DNA of 64,000 nucleotides from Bacillota bacterium (GTDB lineage: Bacteria > Bacillota > Desulfotomaculia > Desulfotomaculales > Desulfohalotomaculaceae). Position numbers and translations under genes: made by a program. The stretch covers positions 1-64,000 of the forward strand of contig VENI01000001.1 of the NCBI GenBank assembly GCA_009711615.1. The letters are read 5' to 3'. Below the pieces are notes generated by a model, which was not told the DNA's origin, made no database searches, and worked only from the letters and a program-made list of their open reading frames with translations. Below are positions 26,125 to 34,539 of this stretch, one piece after another (the stretch's first letter is position 1; every line of letters starts with the position of its first letter).

Positions 26125-26544
26125 ATGCCCAATTACTTCAATCAGGACTCAGTGAAGGAATTAAAAGCACGGTTGCAGTGGATTCTTAAGCTGGGTACTG
26201 AAAAAAAGGTTTATCTGTCCACAGTTGATGATGGAGACGAAGAAGTTTTTAAACCTGTCAAAGCAGCTACAGTTTTGGAAACAGAACACACCGACCGCAA
26301 AGTTATTGACCTGGGTTTCCAGTACAAAGGCTCAGGTAGAACCCTCACTATTAGAAACGTCTGCGCGTTCAATTGGTCCGTATTAAACTATCCTGATGAA
26401 AACACCCCTAAGAAAGTTAATCTTACCCTCTTCTGCTTAGATAAAAACTCTCCTAACACTGTTATACCAAAAAAATACGTCTTGAAATTTGACGAATGTC
26501 CACAAGATCAATACATTTCTGAAGAATACGTGATGATTTCTTAA
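26125..26544 (+). CDS. Hypothetical protein
   Basis: A 139-residue soluble, charged protein without signal or membrane segments. It opens with an amphipathic helix (SVKELKARLQWILKLG) and continues as beta-strand-rich sequence (KKVYLSTVDDGDEEV, RTLTIRNVCAFNWSVLNY). I do not recognise a family. The ATG at 26125 follows TTGGAGGAG. It is monocistronic, with its own A/T-rich promoter region and terminator. Confidence 0.65.
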   Translation: MPNYFNQDSVKELKARLQWILKLGTEKKVYLSTVDDGDEEVFKPVKAATVLETEHTDRKVIDLGFQYKGSGRTLTIRNVCAFNWSVLNYPDENTPKKVNLTLFCLDKNSPNTVIPKKYVLKFDECPQDQYISEEYVMIS

Positions 26545-26564
26545 TATATTATTAAATATCTATT

Positions 26565-26590
26565 AGGGGCGCACATTTTGCGCCCTGTTT
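26565..26590 (+). terminator. Terminator
   Basis: GGGCGC/GCGCCC stem (7-base loop) followed by TGTTTCTATTTT, 20 bases after the hypothetical gene. Confidence 0.7.
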
Positions 26591-26742
26591 CTATTTTATA
26601 GCACAATAGTTATTATAACACCATACCAGAGTAATATCAAGTATCTTTTCTACTAAATTATTACAATTTGTCAGAAGGAAATAAATAATTTATGTAGAAA
26701 AACTAGATAAAGTAATACTAGTATAATTAGGAGGTTTCTGGT

Positions 26743-27576
26743 GTGTTTGAATTGAAAATAACTACATTAACTGAAGATACATCTAATCAAAGAGGATTGT
26801 TAGCAGAACATGGCTTGTCTTTTTTAATTGAATACAACAACCATAAAATATTATTTGACACTGGCCAAGGCCCTTCAGCTACTGCAAATGCCAAGATGCT
26901 GGGTATTGATTTTAAAGAACTTGATTTTATAGTACTAAGCCACGGTCATTACGACCACTCCGGTGGTTTGTATAGCATTTTACGTAAATCTGGCCCTCTA
27001 GACATTTATGCTCATCCCAATGCATTAGAGCAAAAGTATAAGTTACTACCCCCTAGGAGTTATCGTGCTACCGGTTTGCCAGACCCAGTCCAGGAATTAA
27101 AGAATAGTGGTGCTCATTTCAAATTAAACCATGAAACAACTGAAATAATTCCTGGTTTGTTCCTCACTGGAGAAATTCCAAGATTGACGAAATATGAAAC
27201 TGTTAATCCTTCACACTATGTAGAAAGGGATGGCAGTTACATACCTGACCCCATGCCTGATGATCAGGCAATGGTGGTAGAAACAAAAAATGGTCCGGTA
27301 ATTATAACTGGATGCGCCCATGCTGGTGTAGTAAATACATTGCGCTATGGGGCTAAAATATGCGGTACAGACTATATCTACGCACTGGTGGGAGGAACTC
27401 ACTTGTACGAAGCAAGTACAGAGCAAGTTGATCAAACCATTGAAGAATTAAAACAACTAAAAGCAAAAAAAATTGCTACATGCCACTGTACTGGGTTCAA
27501 AGCCCAAATGGCAATTTACCAAACTTTTGGCGATGATTTTATTACAAATAACACCGGGAGTATATTGCATTTTTAA
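26743..27576 (+). CDS. Metallo-beta-lactamase-fold hydrolase
   Basis: A 277-residue enzyme with the MBL metal motif SHGHYDHSGG (about 66-75), a second histidine in ITGCAHAGVVNTL and a distal metal histidine in CHCTGF. The arrangement resembles the group annotated as 7,8-dihydropterin-6-methyl-4-(beta-D-ribofuranosyl)-aminobenzene-phosphate synthase-like hydrolases, but the substrate is unproven. The GTG start follows AGGAGG. TATAAT lies shortly upstream (about 26721). Confidence 0.85.
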   Translation: MFELKITTLTEDTSNQRGLLAEHGLSFLIEYNNHKILFDTGQGPSATANAKMLGIDFKELDFIVLSHGHYDHSGGLYSILRKSGPLDIYAHPNALEQKYKLLPPRSYRATGLPDPVQELKNSGAHFKLNHETTEIIPGLFLTGEIPRLTKYETVNPSHYVERDGSYIPDPMPDDQAMVVETKNGPVIITGCAHAGVVNTLRYGAKICGTDYIYALVGGTHLYEASTEQVDQTIEELKQLKAKKIATCHCTGFKAQMAIYQTFGDDFITNNTGSILHF

Positions 27577-27598
27577 AGGCGCCTTTTACGGCGCCTTT
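27575..27598. terminator. Bidirectional terminator
   Basis: Perfect 9-bp stem AAAGGCGCC with its complement and 6-base loop, between the convergent MBL and GGDEF genes. It overlaps both gene ends. Confidence 0.8.
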
Positions 27599-28674
27599 GC
27601 TTTGCAACTTTCACTACTATTCTCCAGTAAACAAACTCTGTTCTTGCCCTGCTTTTTAGCTACATACAATGACTGATCTGCACATTCAATTAAATCATTA
27701 ACTTGAACAGCATTGAAAGGATATTCTGCTATTCCGATACTAACCGTTATCTGACGATGCTCAAATTTATGAGCCGCAATATTTGTTCTTATATTCTCAG
27801 CAATTTCATTACCCCTGTTTAATTCATTACCAGGTAAGATTATTGCAAACTCTTCTCCACCGTACCTGTATACCGTTCCTAATTCTTTCACAGTGTTTAT
27901 CATAATTTTTGCCATTGCCTGCAGTATTTTGTCCCCAGCGGGGTGACCATAGGTGTCATTATATTTTTTAAAATCATCCACATCTAAAAGCATTAAACAG
28001 CAAGGCAGATTGTTTTTGCGATAACGGTTTATTGTTTTATCCAAATCACCCATAAAGCATCTATGATTGTATAACCCTGTCAACCCGTCTTTTACTGCCA
28101 GATCTCGTAATCGGTTGTTTAATATGGCATTTTCCAGTGCCAAACTTACCTGCAAAGTATAAATTTCAAGCACTTTTACCCATTCTTCATTGAACTGATG
28201 ATTGTTAAAATCATATGCTACTAATAGACCAGTAGGTTTACCCAGCCGGTCATAAAGGGCACAAATTTGCAGACGCATTTCTTGACATTTATCTTCAATA
28301 TCACTGCTACATTGATTAACACAATTGTCACAATGTCCTTCGTTCAAAGTGATTATGGCAATTCTTTCCTTAATAACTTGGTGGATTGCGGATACTACTC
28401 CCGGACATAACCAAAAAGCTTCAAAACCTTCTTTATTACGGTTGGCAGCCTCAATAAAATTGTAATTATCATCAACTAGATAAAAACCGCATTTAGGTAC
28501 ACTGGTAATTTCACTAAAACCGTTAATTATCAAGTTATAAAGCGTGTTCATATCCTGCTCAGCTACAATTTGTGCTGTAATCCAATGAAGTGCCGTTAAT
28601 TTACTGTTAATTTCTTTAAGTTGTTTAACTTCTTCAGTTATAGTTTTGCTGTGATGCCCTATGCTGCTGTCCAT
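27586..28674 (-). CDS. GAF-GGDEF diguanylate cyclase
   Basis: A 362-residue cytoplasmic protein. A short N-terminal coiled coil and a GAF domain (about 30-185) contain a cysteine-rich stretch (CDNCVNQCSSDIEDKC) that could bind metal or sense redox state. A GGDEF domain follows (about 195-350) with intact active site GGEEF and the LTGLYNHR start. No RxxD inhibitory site is seen before GGEEF. The product would be cyclic-di-GMP. RBS AAGGTGA precedes the ATG. Confidence 0.9.
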   Translation of the reverse strand: MDSSIGHHSKTITEEVKQLKEINSKLTALHWITAQIVAEQDMNTLYNLIINGFSEITSVPKCGFYLVDDNYNFIEAANRNKEGFEAFWLCPGVVSAIHQVIKERIAIITLNEGHCDNCVNQCSSDIEDKCQEMRLQICALYDRLGKPTGLLVAYDFNNHQFNEEWVKVLEIYTLQVSLALENAILNNRLRDLAVKDGLTGLYNHRCFMGDLDKTINRYRKNNLPCCLMLLDVDDFKKYNDTYGHPAGDKILQAMAKIMINTVKELGTVYRYGGEEFAIILPGNELNRGNEIAENIRTNIAAHKFEHRQITVSIGIAEYPFNAVQVNDLIECADQSLYVAKKQGKNRVCLLENSSESCKAKAP

Positions 28675-28811
28675 AAAATCACCTTTTAAATAATAATCTC
28701 AAACTTAGCGTCTTTTATAATACTATTATTCAGTTAATTATATTACTATGTTCGTTAGAACAGGACAAATGTCCTGCATTAATTAGGAAATTTATAGTAC
28801 TTTTTACCAGT

Positions 28812-29366
28812 TTAATGGTGATCAAATTCCCTTGGTTTACAAATTACTTCCTTTACTTTAGTATCAAAAAAATAATTGGAATGTGCAGGTACCAATGACA
28901 ACGCTGTGTCAACTCCGTTTCCTGTACCGGCAACTGATATAATTTCTTCACCATAGGGAATTAACCCAGCATCAAGTGCCATTCCGGCAACTTCTATACA
29001 TACTTTGGTGCCCTGGCCAAAAATGCGCAAGGCACTGGCAATAATCTCAGACGGATAAATTCCGCCAAATTTAAACCGGCATGCCCTGTCTAAGCCAGCC
29101 ATCAAGTGCGTGGTAATTAAAACCGGAATGCCTTTTTGCTCTAATTCCTGGCGGCGTTCCGAAGTTAGCGACCCCTCACCAGGGCCGTAGAACCCCACAT
29201 GGTATGAAACACAAATTACTTTCAATCCCTTTTCCTTTAACTTTTCAGCACTACTACCAGTCTTAGACGCCACTACCACGTATTTGATATTATGTTTTTG
29301 TGCATATTCAATAACTGCACTTATTGTACCCTCTGTATTTTGCTGCCCCGCTTCTTCCCAATACAT
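28812..29366 (-). CDS. Stand-alone pyruvate kinase C-terminal (alpha/beta) domain protein
   Basis: A 184-residue protein matching only the C-terminal allosteric domain of pyruvate kinase: TEGTISAVIEYAQKHNIKYVVVASKTGSSAEKL, then a Rossmann-like order of strands and helices. The catalytic barrel is absent, and the full-length family is about three times longer. Such stand-alone domains occur in Clostridia and archaea with unknown role. AGAGGTGATA precedes the ATG. It lies 33 bases downstream of the helicase genes and may share their transcript. Confidence 0.75.
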   Translation of the reverse strand: MYWEEAGQQNTEGTISAVIEYAQKHNIKYVVVASKTGSSAEKLKEKGLKVICVSYHVGFYGPGEGSLTSERRQELEQKGIPVLITTHLMAGLDRACRFKFGGIYPSEIIASALRIFGQGTKVCIEVAGMALDAGLIPYGEEIISVAGTGNGVDTALSLVPAHSNYFFDTKVKEVICKPREFDHH

Positions 29367-29399
29367 TATAATATCACCTCTCAGCGTGTAATAAACAGA

Positions 29400-30953
29400 T
29401 TAAAACAGCACCCTCACTTGGTCTCTATCCAAAGTTCGCCTAATATCCCTCAGCTTTTCCTGAAGCGCTGGGTTTTCTGCCGCTGCCTTTTCCATTTGAC
29501 GCAATAAATCAATTTCCCTACGAATAATAGATACAATATCCCCTTCTTGAAGGCTACAGTTGTTCAATAGGTGTTCAAAATCTTCCCCATTGTACCAAGC
29601 ATAAGTAATATAGCCCGGTACCGGCGACCAAGTTAAATGCTCTTCCGGAACCTTCATTCGCATCAACTGGGCACGCAGTTCATTTATTACATCAATGTCA
29701 TATGGCGGCGGTTGTACATGTTCCCTTCGCCCAGGCGTATAATCCACACCAGCCAGTATACCTGCCACCACATCACCTGGTAAGTCTTCAATCAACCCAG
29801 AGAAAATTAGTTCTGTAATAAATACCTCCTGAATATGCAAATACAAAGCAAACTTTCCCCTAGGGTAAAATGTACGCCCATCAATATAACCAAGATTCCC
29901 TAGCAGATCCCTCATTTTATAAAAGTCAGTTGTATATTGCTTTGCATCAGCTTGCAATTGCTTTCTCTTGTACTTTAGAAAATCTAGTTTACTCTCTATA
30001 TCCTTAATTCCTCTGGAAGCATCAAAACAGTTAACTTTTTTACACTTGTTTTTTTGCATAGAGTCTAACAACTGATATATTTCCTGTATTCTTGCTTGGG
30101 TACCATGTCGTTCTCTGTAACGGCGACTTTTAAGTTTCTTTAATTCCCGTTTAAGTTTTTTACGAATTAATGGGCAAGAATAACTATGCTTTTCTTCGCA
30201 GAAATGTTTATTTAAGTTTTCGATTTCCTTTTGATATTCTTCAATCTTTTGGCTGGTTTGTTTAAGCAATCTTCGTTTCTGAAATGCAGAAAAATTACTT
30301 TTTAAAAAATGCTCTATTTCTTCATCTGACTTCCACATTAACAGGCTTAATACAGTGTTAGGGGAAACAGTAAGTCTCCCCTGAACCATTTCCACCTTGG
30401 ATTCATTAAAAAAGCCCGTTTCATCAGGGTATTTTTCATTAATTTGAATATAGACATTTCCCTGCTCATCAAAACCCCGGCGTCCAGCCCTTCCTGCCAT
30501 CTGAAAAAATTCCCGGTTTAGAAGTTGACGGAATTCCCTGCCGTCCCACTTACGACATGATTCAAAAACCGCACTGGCAGCAGGAAAGTTTACTCCAGCA
30601 GCAAATGTTTCGGTACAAAATAGTACCCAAATTAACTTTGTCTCATATAAGCCTTCAACCAACCGTTTTAATGCTGGAGATAAACCGGCGTGATGGTAAC
30701 CTATTCCTTGTACCAGTAATTTTTTCAGCATTGCTCTATCACGGTGTACAAACATTTCCGGGTTTTCTTTTTCTGCTTCTTTTATTCTGCTTTTTACTAT
30801 CTGTTTTTCTTCATAAGTAGTAAAGTCCCATTGTTTTCCAAGTTCAAAAGCCATCTCTTCTGTTTTAGCTCTGCCAAAAACAAAGTATAGCGCTGGAAGA
30901 GTGTCTTGTATTACGTCAATTATTTCTGATGGGTCTTTTAATGCACGCGCCAT
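29400..30953 (-). CDS. Ski2-like superfamily II helicase, C-terminal half (RecA2 and DSH-like region)
   Basis: A 517-residue protein containing helicase motifs IV-VI: FGRAKTEEMA, GYHHAGLSPALKRLVEGL, FCTETFAAGVNFPA and FQMAGRAGRRGFD. A long coiled-coil, Lys/Arg-rich insert follows (about 220-340, with Cys residues) and then a DSH-like C-terminal domain. Motifs I-III are on the separate upstream gene at 30972-31829. The ATG has its own perfect AGGAGG six bases upstream, and 18 bases separate the genes, so this is a genuine two-gene arrangement rather than a simple frameshift. Probable role: RNA unwinding in RNA processing or decay. Confidence 0.8.
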   Translation of the reverse strand: MARALKDPSEIIDVIQDTLPALYFVFGRAKTEEMAFELGKQWDFTTYEEKQIVKSRIKEAEKENPEMFVHRDRAMLKKLLVQGIGYHHAGLSPALKRLVEGLYETKLIWVLFCTETFAAGVNFPAASAVFESCRKWDGREFRQLLNREFFQMAGRAGRRGFDEQGNVYIQINEKYPDETGFFNESKVEMVQGRLTVSPNTVLSLLMWKSDEEIEHFLKSNFSAFQKRRLLKQTSQKIEEYQKEIENLNKHFCEEKHSYSCPLIRKKLKRELKKLKSRRYRERHGTQARIQEIYQLLDSMQKNKCKKVNCFDASRGIKDIESKLDFLKYKRKQLQADAKQYTTDFYKMRDLLGNLGYIDGRTFYPRGKFALYLHIQEVFITELIFSGLIEDLPGDVVAGILAGVDYTPGRREHVQPPPYDIDVINELRAQLMRMKVPEEHLTWSPVPGYITYAWYNGEDFEHLLNNCSLQEGDIVSIIRREIDLLRQMEKAAAENPALQEKLRDIRRTLDRDQVRVLF

Positions 30954-30971
30954 AAAAAACCTCCTGTTTTA

Positions 30972-31829
30972 TCATTTGCCACGACGTTGTTGATTTGTTT
31001 GGTTTCTTTTCTTTTTATCATGCTGTTGCCTTAACTGCTGAATACTGCCTTTTTGTTTATCCACTAATTTTCTCACTTGGCGTTTTGCCTGAGTTTTACT
31101 CAATAAATCATTTTCTGGATCTATCCACTGAATTTCTAACGGCACTGCTCTTTTAAACTCTTCTACTACCAATACTTCACACTGCCTTACCTCACCAATC
31201 CAGGTGGCCATTTCCCTCACATTGGGTACAGTGGCTGATAAACCCAGTATTTTTACCTGATCGGGTGCAAACAATATCGCCTCTTCCCAAGCAGTGCCAC
31301 GATGCGGATCATCTAGGTAGTGGATTTCATCAAACACGACATAAGCAGTGTTTTCCAAGTCTTCTATATCTTCAAAGCACTTATTGCGAAAAATTTCCGT
31401 TGTCATTACGGTTAATGGTGCATCTCCATTTATGGTAATGTCTCCTGTCACCAGACCTACCTTTTCATCACCAAACATTTTTTTGAAATCTGCATATTTT
31501 TGGTTAGAAAGTGCTTTTAGCGGTGATGTATACACCAAGCCTTTACCTTCCCCCATCACTTTTTCTGCCAGTTTTTCCGCAATCAACGTTTTTCCGGTGC
31601 CAGTGGGTGCCGCCACCAAAACATTATTCCCATTAAGCACTGCCTCTATTGCCTTAACTTGAAACTTATCCAGTTCTATTGGCCCTGTATCAGTTTGCTG
31701 CTGGACTTGATGGCGCTCTGGCCGTTTTTTATTCCGACCTTGAACTCTTGGCCCACGGCCTTTTGACTGTTTCTTATTGCTTTTTATTTCATCCATATGA
31801 ATAATATTATCGTTAGTTGCCTGAGGCAA
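30972..31829 (-). CDS. Ski2-like superfamily II helicase, N-terminal half (RecA1, DEIH box)
   Basis: A 285-residue protein with Walker A (APTGTGKTLIAEKL), motif Ia (TSPLKALSNQKYADF), motif II (VFDEIHYLDD) and motif III (LGLSATVPN), i.e. only the first RecA domain. It begins with a basic low-complexity segment (about 12-45) and ends in a basic Gln/Lys/Arg-rich tail. The TTG start follows GAGGAGG at 7 bases. The second RecA domain is encoded by the next gene, so activity should require association of the two products. Confidence 0.8.
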   Translation of the reverse strand: MPQATNDNIIHMDEIKSNKKQSKGRGPRVQGRNKKRPERHQVQQQTDTGPIELDKFQVKAIEAVLNGNNVLVAAPTGTGKTLIAEKLAEKVMGEGKGLVYTSPLKALSNQKYADFKKMFGDEKVGLVTGDITINGDAPLTVMTTEIFRNKCFEDIEDLENTAYVVFDEIHYLDDPHRGTAWEEAILFAPDQVKILGLSATVPNVREMATWIGEVRQCEVLVVEEFKRAVPLEIQWIDPENDLLSKTQAKRQVRKLVDKQKGSIQQLRQQHDKKKRNQTNQQRRGK

Positions 31830-32018
31830 ATAAGTTCCTCCTCTCTAAGAACTATACTAAATCTGTTTTTTCCCAGTTAACATTAGTTTATCCAAAATGA
31901 TACATTTTCCCTGCATATTACTTATAAAAACATTTTAAAAAACATTGAGCATTTATAAATAATATGCTGTTCCTTTAAACAGACTAATATAAATATTTTA
32001 ATTAGGAGTGATAAAATA

Positions 32019-32726
32019 GTGTTTTTCCATGATAAGAATTTACTGGAAATGGTTCGAATAGAACGACCAAATCCAAATTATGCAGCTATGCTTTCGGAAC
32101 AACTGGGAGGCCCCCAGGGAGAATTAAAGGCTGCCATGCAGTATATCTCTCAGAGTTTTAGAATCCAAGATAAAGAAATCAAGGATTTGTTTATGGATAT
32201 TGCAGCTGAGGAATTGAGCCATATGGAAATGGTTGCTACTTGCATTAATTTGCTAAACGGTCATGATGTACAAGGACCCACCGTATCTTCTGGTCATATT
32301 GAAGCACAAGTTTTAACCGGTTTGTCACCGATGCTAGTTAATGCTTCCGGCGTTCCTTGGACAGCTGCTTACGTTAACGTTACAGGAGATCTAGCAGCAG
32401 ACCTACTTTCTAACATTGCTGCAGAGCAACGGGCCAAGGTGGTATACGAATACCTACATCGTCAAATTAACGATCGGCACGTGCGACAGATGATTGATTT
32501 TCTTTTAAACCGGGAAGAAGCCCACAACACTATGTTCCGTCAAGCACTAAATAAAATTCAAAACACCGGTTCCAACAGAGATTGGGGCGTTGACGAGGAT
32601 GCCCGCTTATACTTTAACTTATCAAACCCGGGCAATAACAACTTTAGTGTAAACAATCCCCATCCTCCAGCTTTCCAAAACCCCAATGGTCAACCAGGCG
32701 GTCACCCACATCCAGGAAGACATTAA
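32019..32726 (+). CDS. Manganese catalase (CotJC-like)
   Basis: A 235-residue di-manganese catalase-type protein. Ligand motifs in the four-helix bundle are visible: GELKAAMQYISQSF (Glu of helix 1), AEELSHMEM, AAEQRAKVVYEYLH and NREEAHNTMF. The C-terminal ~40 residues are Pro/Asn/His-rich, ending in a HPHPGRH tail. It detoxifies hydrogen peroxide; in spore formers related proteins are coat-associated. The GTG start follows AGGAGTGA. Single gene. Confidence 0.9.
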   Translation: MFFHDKNLLEMVRIERPNPNYAAMLSEQLGGPQGELKAAMQYISQSFRIQDKEIKDLFMDIAAEELSHMEMVATCINLLNGHDVQGPTVSSGHIEAQVLTGLSPMLVNASGVPWTAAYVNVTGDLAADLLSNIAAEQRAKVVYEYLHRQINDRHVRQMIDFLLNREEAHNTMFRQALNKIQNTGSNRDWGVDEDARLYFNLSNPGNNNFSVNNPHPPAFQNPNGQPGGHPHPGRH

Positions 32727-32729
32727 AGT

Positions 32730-32773
32730 AAAAAGAGACTTTATCCGCAAAGTTAAGGATAAAGTCTCTTTTT
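32730..32773. terminator. Bidirectional terminator
   Basis: A perfect 17-bp stem (AAAAAGAGACTTTATCC and complement) with a 10-base loop between the convergent catalase and ABC permease genes. Confidence 0.85.
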
Positions 32774-32780
32774 AACTTTT

Positions 32781-33614
32781 TTATAGTTTGCTTCTTCTGA
32801 GCGGGTTTAGTCTCTTGCTACTCCATATTAACAATAATGTACCGACAACAAGATAAAAGACTGTATAAACTAACCAATAAGGAAGTAGCCAATTCTCACT
32901 CACCCCAAAGGGCGGGCCCTCACCCAGTATTCGCATTAAAACGACCACTGGATTAATATCCACTAGAAATTGTACAGATAGCGGGACCCCTTCCGGACGG
33001 GGATAAACATTTCCCCTGCTAACTTCATAAATGAAAGCAGCAAGAAAAACTGTCCCCGCTCCTATAAATGCAGTGATACCGTATGACGTCACTGTACTTA
33101 TTCCGGTACGCCTGAAAAATGTGGAACAGGCCATGCCTACGGCGGCAAATAAATACATTGACACCAGATAAAAACCGAAAACTCCCCATAGTTGCGAAGG
33201 GGAAACACCCCCATACATCAAAACTATACTAAACAGCGGCAAAGTAGCGGTAATTAATAGTATTGTAAAAGCGCAAGAGGATATCATTTTACTAAAAATT
33301 ATACCTGCAGGTCGTAGTTCTGTGGTCAGCAGTACATTTAGTGTTTGTCGTTCCCGTTCGCCACTAATACTCCCGGCAGTTAGACCAGGGGTAACAAAAC
33401 CCAATAATATCAGTTGAGCAACACTAAGCATAGCAAAAATTTCTCTGCTTTGGGAAGGGTTAAAGACTACCGCCTCCTGACGCCAGTTTAAATACATAAA
33501 CCCTAATACAAAGCCACCAATTACTAGCAAGTAAATAAACAGGATCAATGAAGCTTTAAAGCTACGAAATCGTTGCCGTAGTTCTTTGAGCAGTACTGGG
33601 TTTGTATTAATCAT
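32781..33614 (-). CDS. ABC-2 type transporter permease
   Basis: A 277-residue membrane protein with about six helices (e.g. ASLILFIYLLVIGGFVLGFMY, LLLITATLPLFSIVLMYGG). It starts INTNPVLLKELRQRFR, as in NosY/ABC-2 permeases. It overlaps the ATPase gene by 8 bases and forms the last step of the sigma-led operon. The exported substrate is unknown. Confidence 0.85.
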   Translation of the reverse strand: MINTNPVLLKELRQRFRSFKASLILFIYLLVIGGFVLGFMYLNWRQEAVVFNPSQSREIFAMLSVAQLILLGFVTPGLTAGSISGERERQTLNVLLTTELRPAGIIFSKMISSCAFTILLITATLPLFSIVLMYGGVSPSQLWGVFGFYLVSMYLFAAVGMACSTFFRRTGISTVTSYGITAFIGAGTVFLAAFIYEVSRGNVYPRPEGVPLSVQFLVDINPVVVLMRILGEGPPFGVSENWLLPYWLVYTVFYLVVGTLLLIWSSKRLNPLRRSKL

Positions 33615-34539
33615 TTGACTTTCCCTCCCCTGTTACTGCCATAAAGGCATCTTCCAAACTACCTGACTGCACTGCAAACTGCAACACTGGATAACCCTCT
33701 TGCACCAGTTCTTTAAGCAGCGCACCTTGAGCCTTCTGTTCTCCTTTAAATATTAACCGGGCACCAGTATTTGTTTGGTTAACTTTTATTACACCGGGGT
33801 AACCGTTAATGTGTTCAATCATTTCTGGTAACCCATTTTCAACTTCTATGCTAATCACCCGTGCATTTTGACCACCGTTAGTAATTTCCGAAACCGGACC
33901 GCTGGCCACTAGGGAGCCGTTTTTTAATATACCTACCTGATCGCATATCTCTGACAATTCTGGCAAAATGTGTGAACTAATTAATACTGTTTTTCCCATA
34001 TTTTTCAATTGTCTGACTATCTCTTTAACTTCAGCCCTAGCCCGGGGGTCCAAACCTGAAGCCGGTTCGTCTAGAATTAACACTTGGGGATCATGTACAA
34101 GGCATCTGGCCAATGCCAACCTTTGCTTCATACCTCGGGATAAGTTGTCAACATAAGAATCATGTTTCTCCTGTAGGTTTACCAGTTCTAATAAATCGTT
34201 AACCAATTGATGATGCTTATTTTCGGGAATATGATAAGCAGATGCAAAAAAACTCAAATATTCTTGGGCGGTTAAACCATCATATACTCCAAAGAAATCT
34301 GGCATATAGCCAATCATTCTTCTTACCTTGGCCGGTTCGGTGATAACATTTAAACCATTTACCATGGCACTGCCACCGCCAGCGGTCTGTAGCGTGGCCA
34401 GGATACTCATGGCAGTGGTCTTGCCCGCTCCATTGGGCCCTATCAAACCATAAACCTGGCCGCTAGGAATGGTTAGGGTTAAGTCTTTTAATGCTTCTAC
34501 TTTTCCGAAACTTTTAGACAAACCATTTATTTCAATCAT
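33607..34539 (-). CDS. ABC transporter ATP-binding protein
   Basis: A 310-residue ATPase with Walker A GPNGAGKTTAM, signature LSRGMKQRLALARCL, Walker B VLILDEPASGLDP and the H-loop ISSHILPELS. A ~90-residue C-terminal extension is typical of ABC-2 exporters. Its ATG overlaps the upstream membrane protein stop by 4 bases and its end overlaps the permease by 8 bases, so all are co-translated. Confidence 0.93.
   Translation of the reverse strand: MIEINGLSKSFGKVEALKDLTLTIPSGQVYGLIGPNGAGKTTAMSILATLQTAGGGSAMVNGLNVITEPAKVRRMIGYMPDFFGVYDGLTAQEYLSFFASAYHIPENKHHQLVNDLLELVNLQEKHDSYVDNLSRGMKQRLALARCLVHDPQVLILDEPASGLDPRARAEVKEIVRQLKNMGKTVLISSHILPELSEICDQVGILKNGSLVASGPVSEITNGGQNARVISIEVENGLPEMIEHINGYPGVIKVNQTNTGARLIFKGEQKAQGALLKELVQEGYPVLQFAVQSGSLEDAFMAVTGEGKSND

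Noticed and set aside
30954..30971. Frameshift or sequencing error splitting the helicase
   Set aside because: The two frames are separated by a true spacer with a perfect AGGAGG and ATG, and the first ends in a coherent basic tail, so two genes are more likely than an error.
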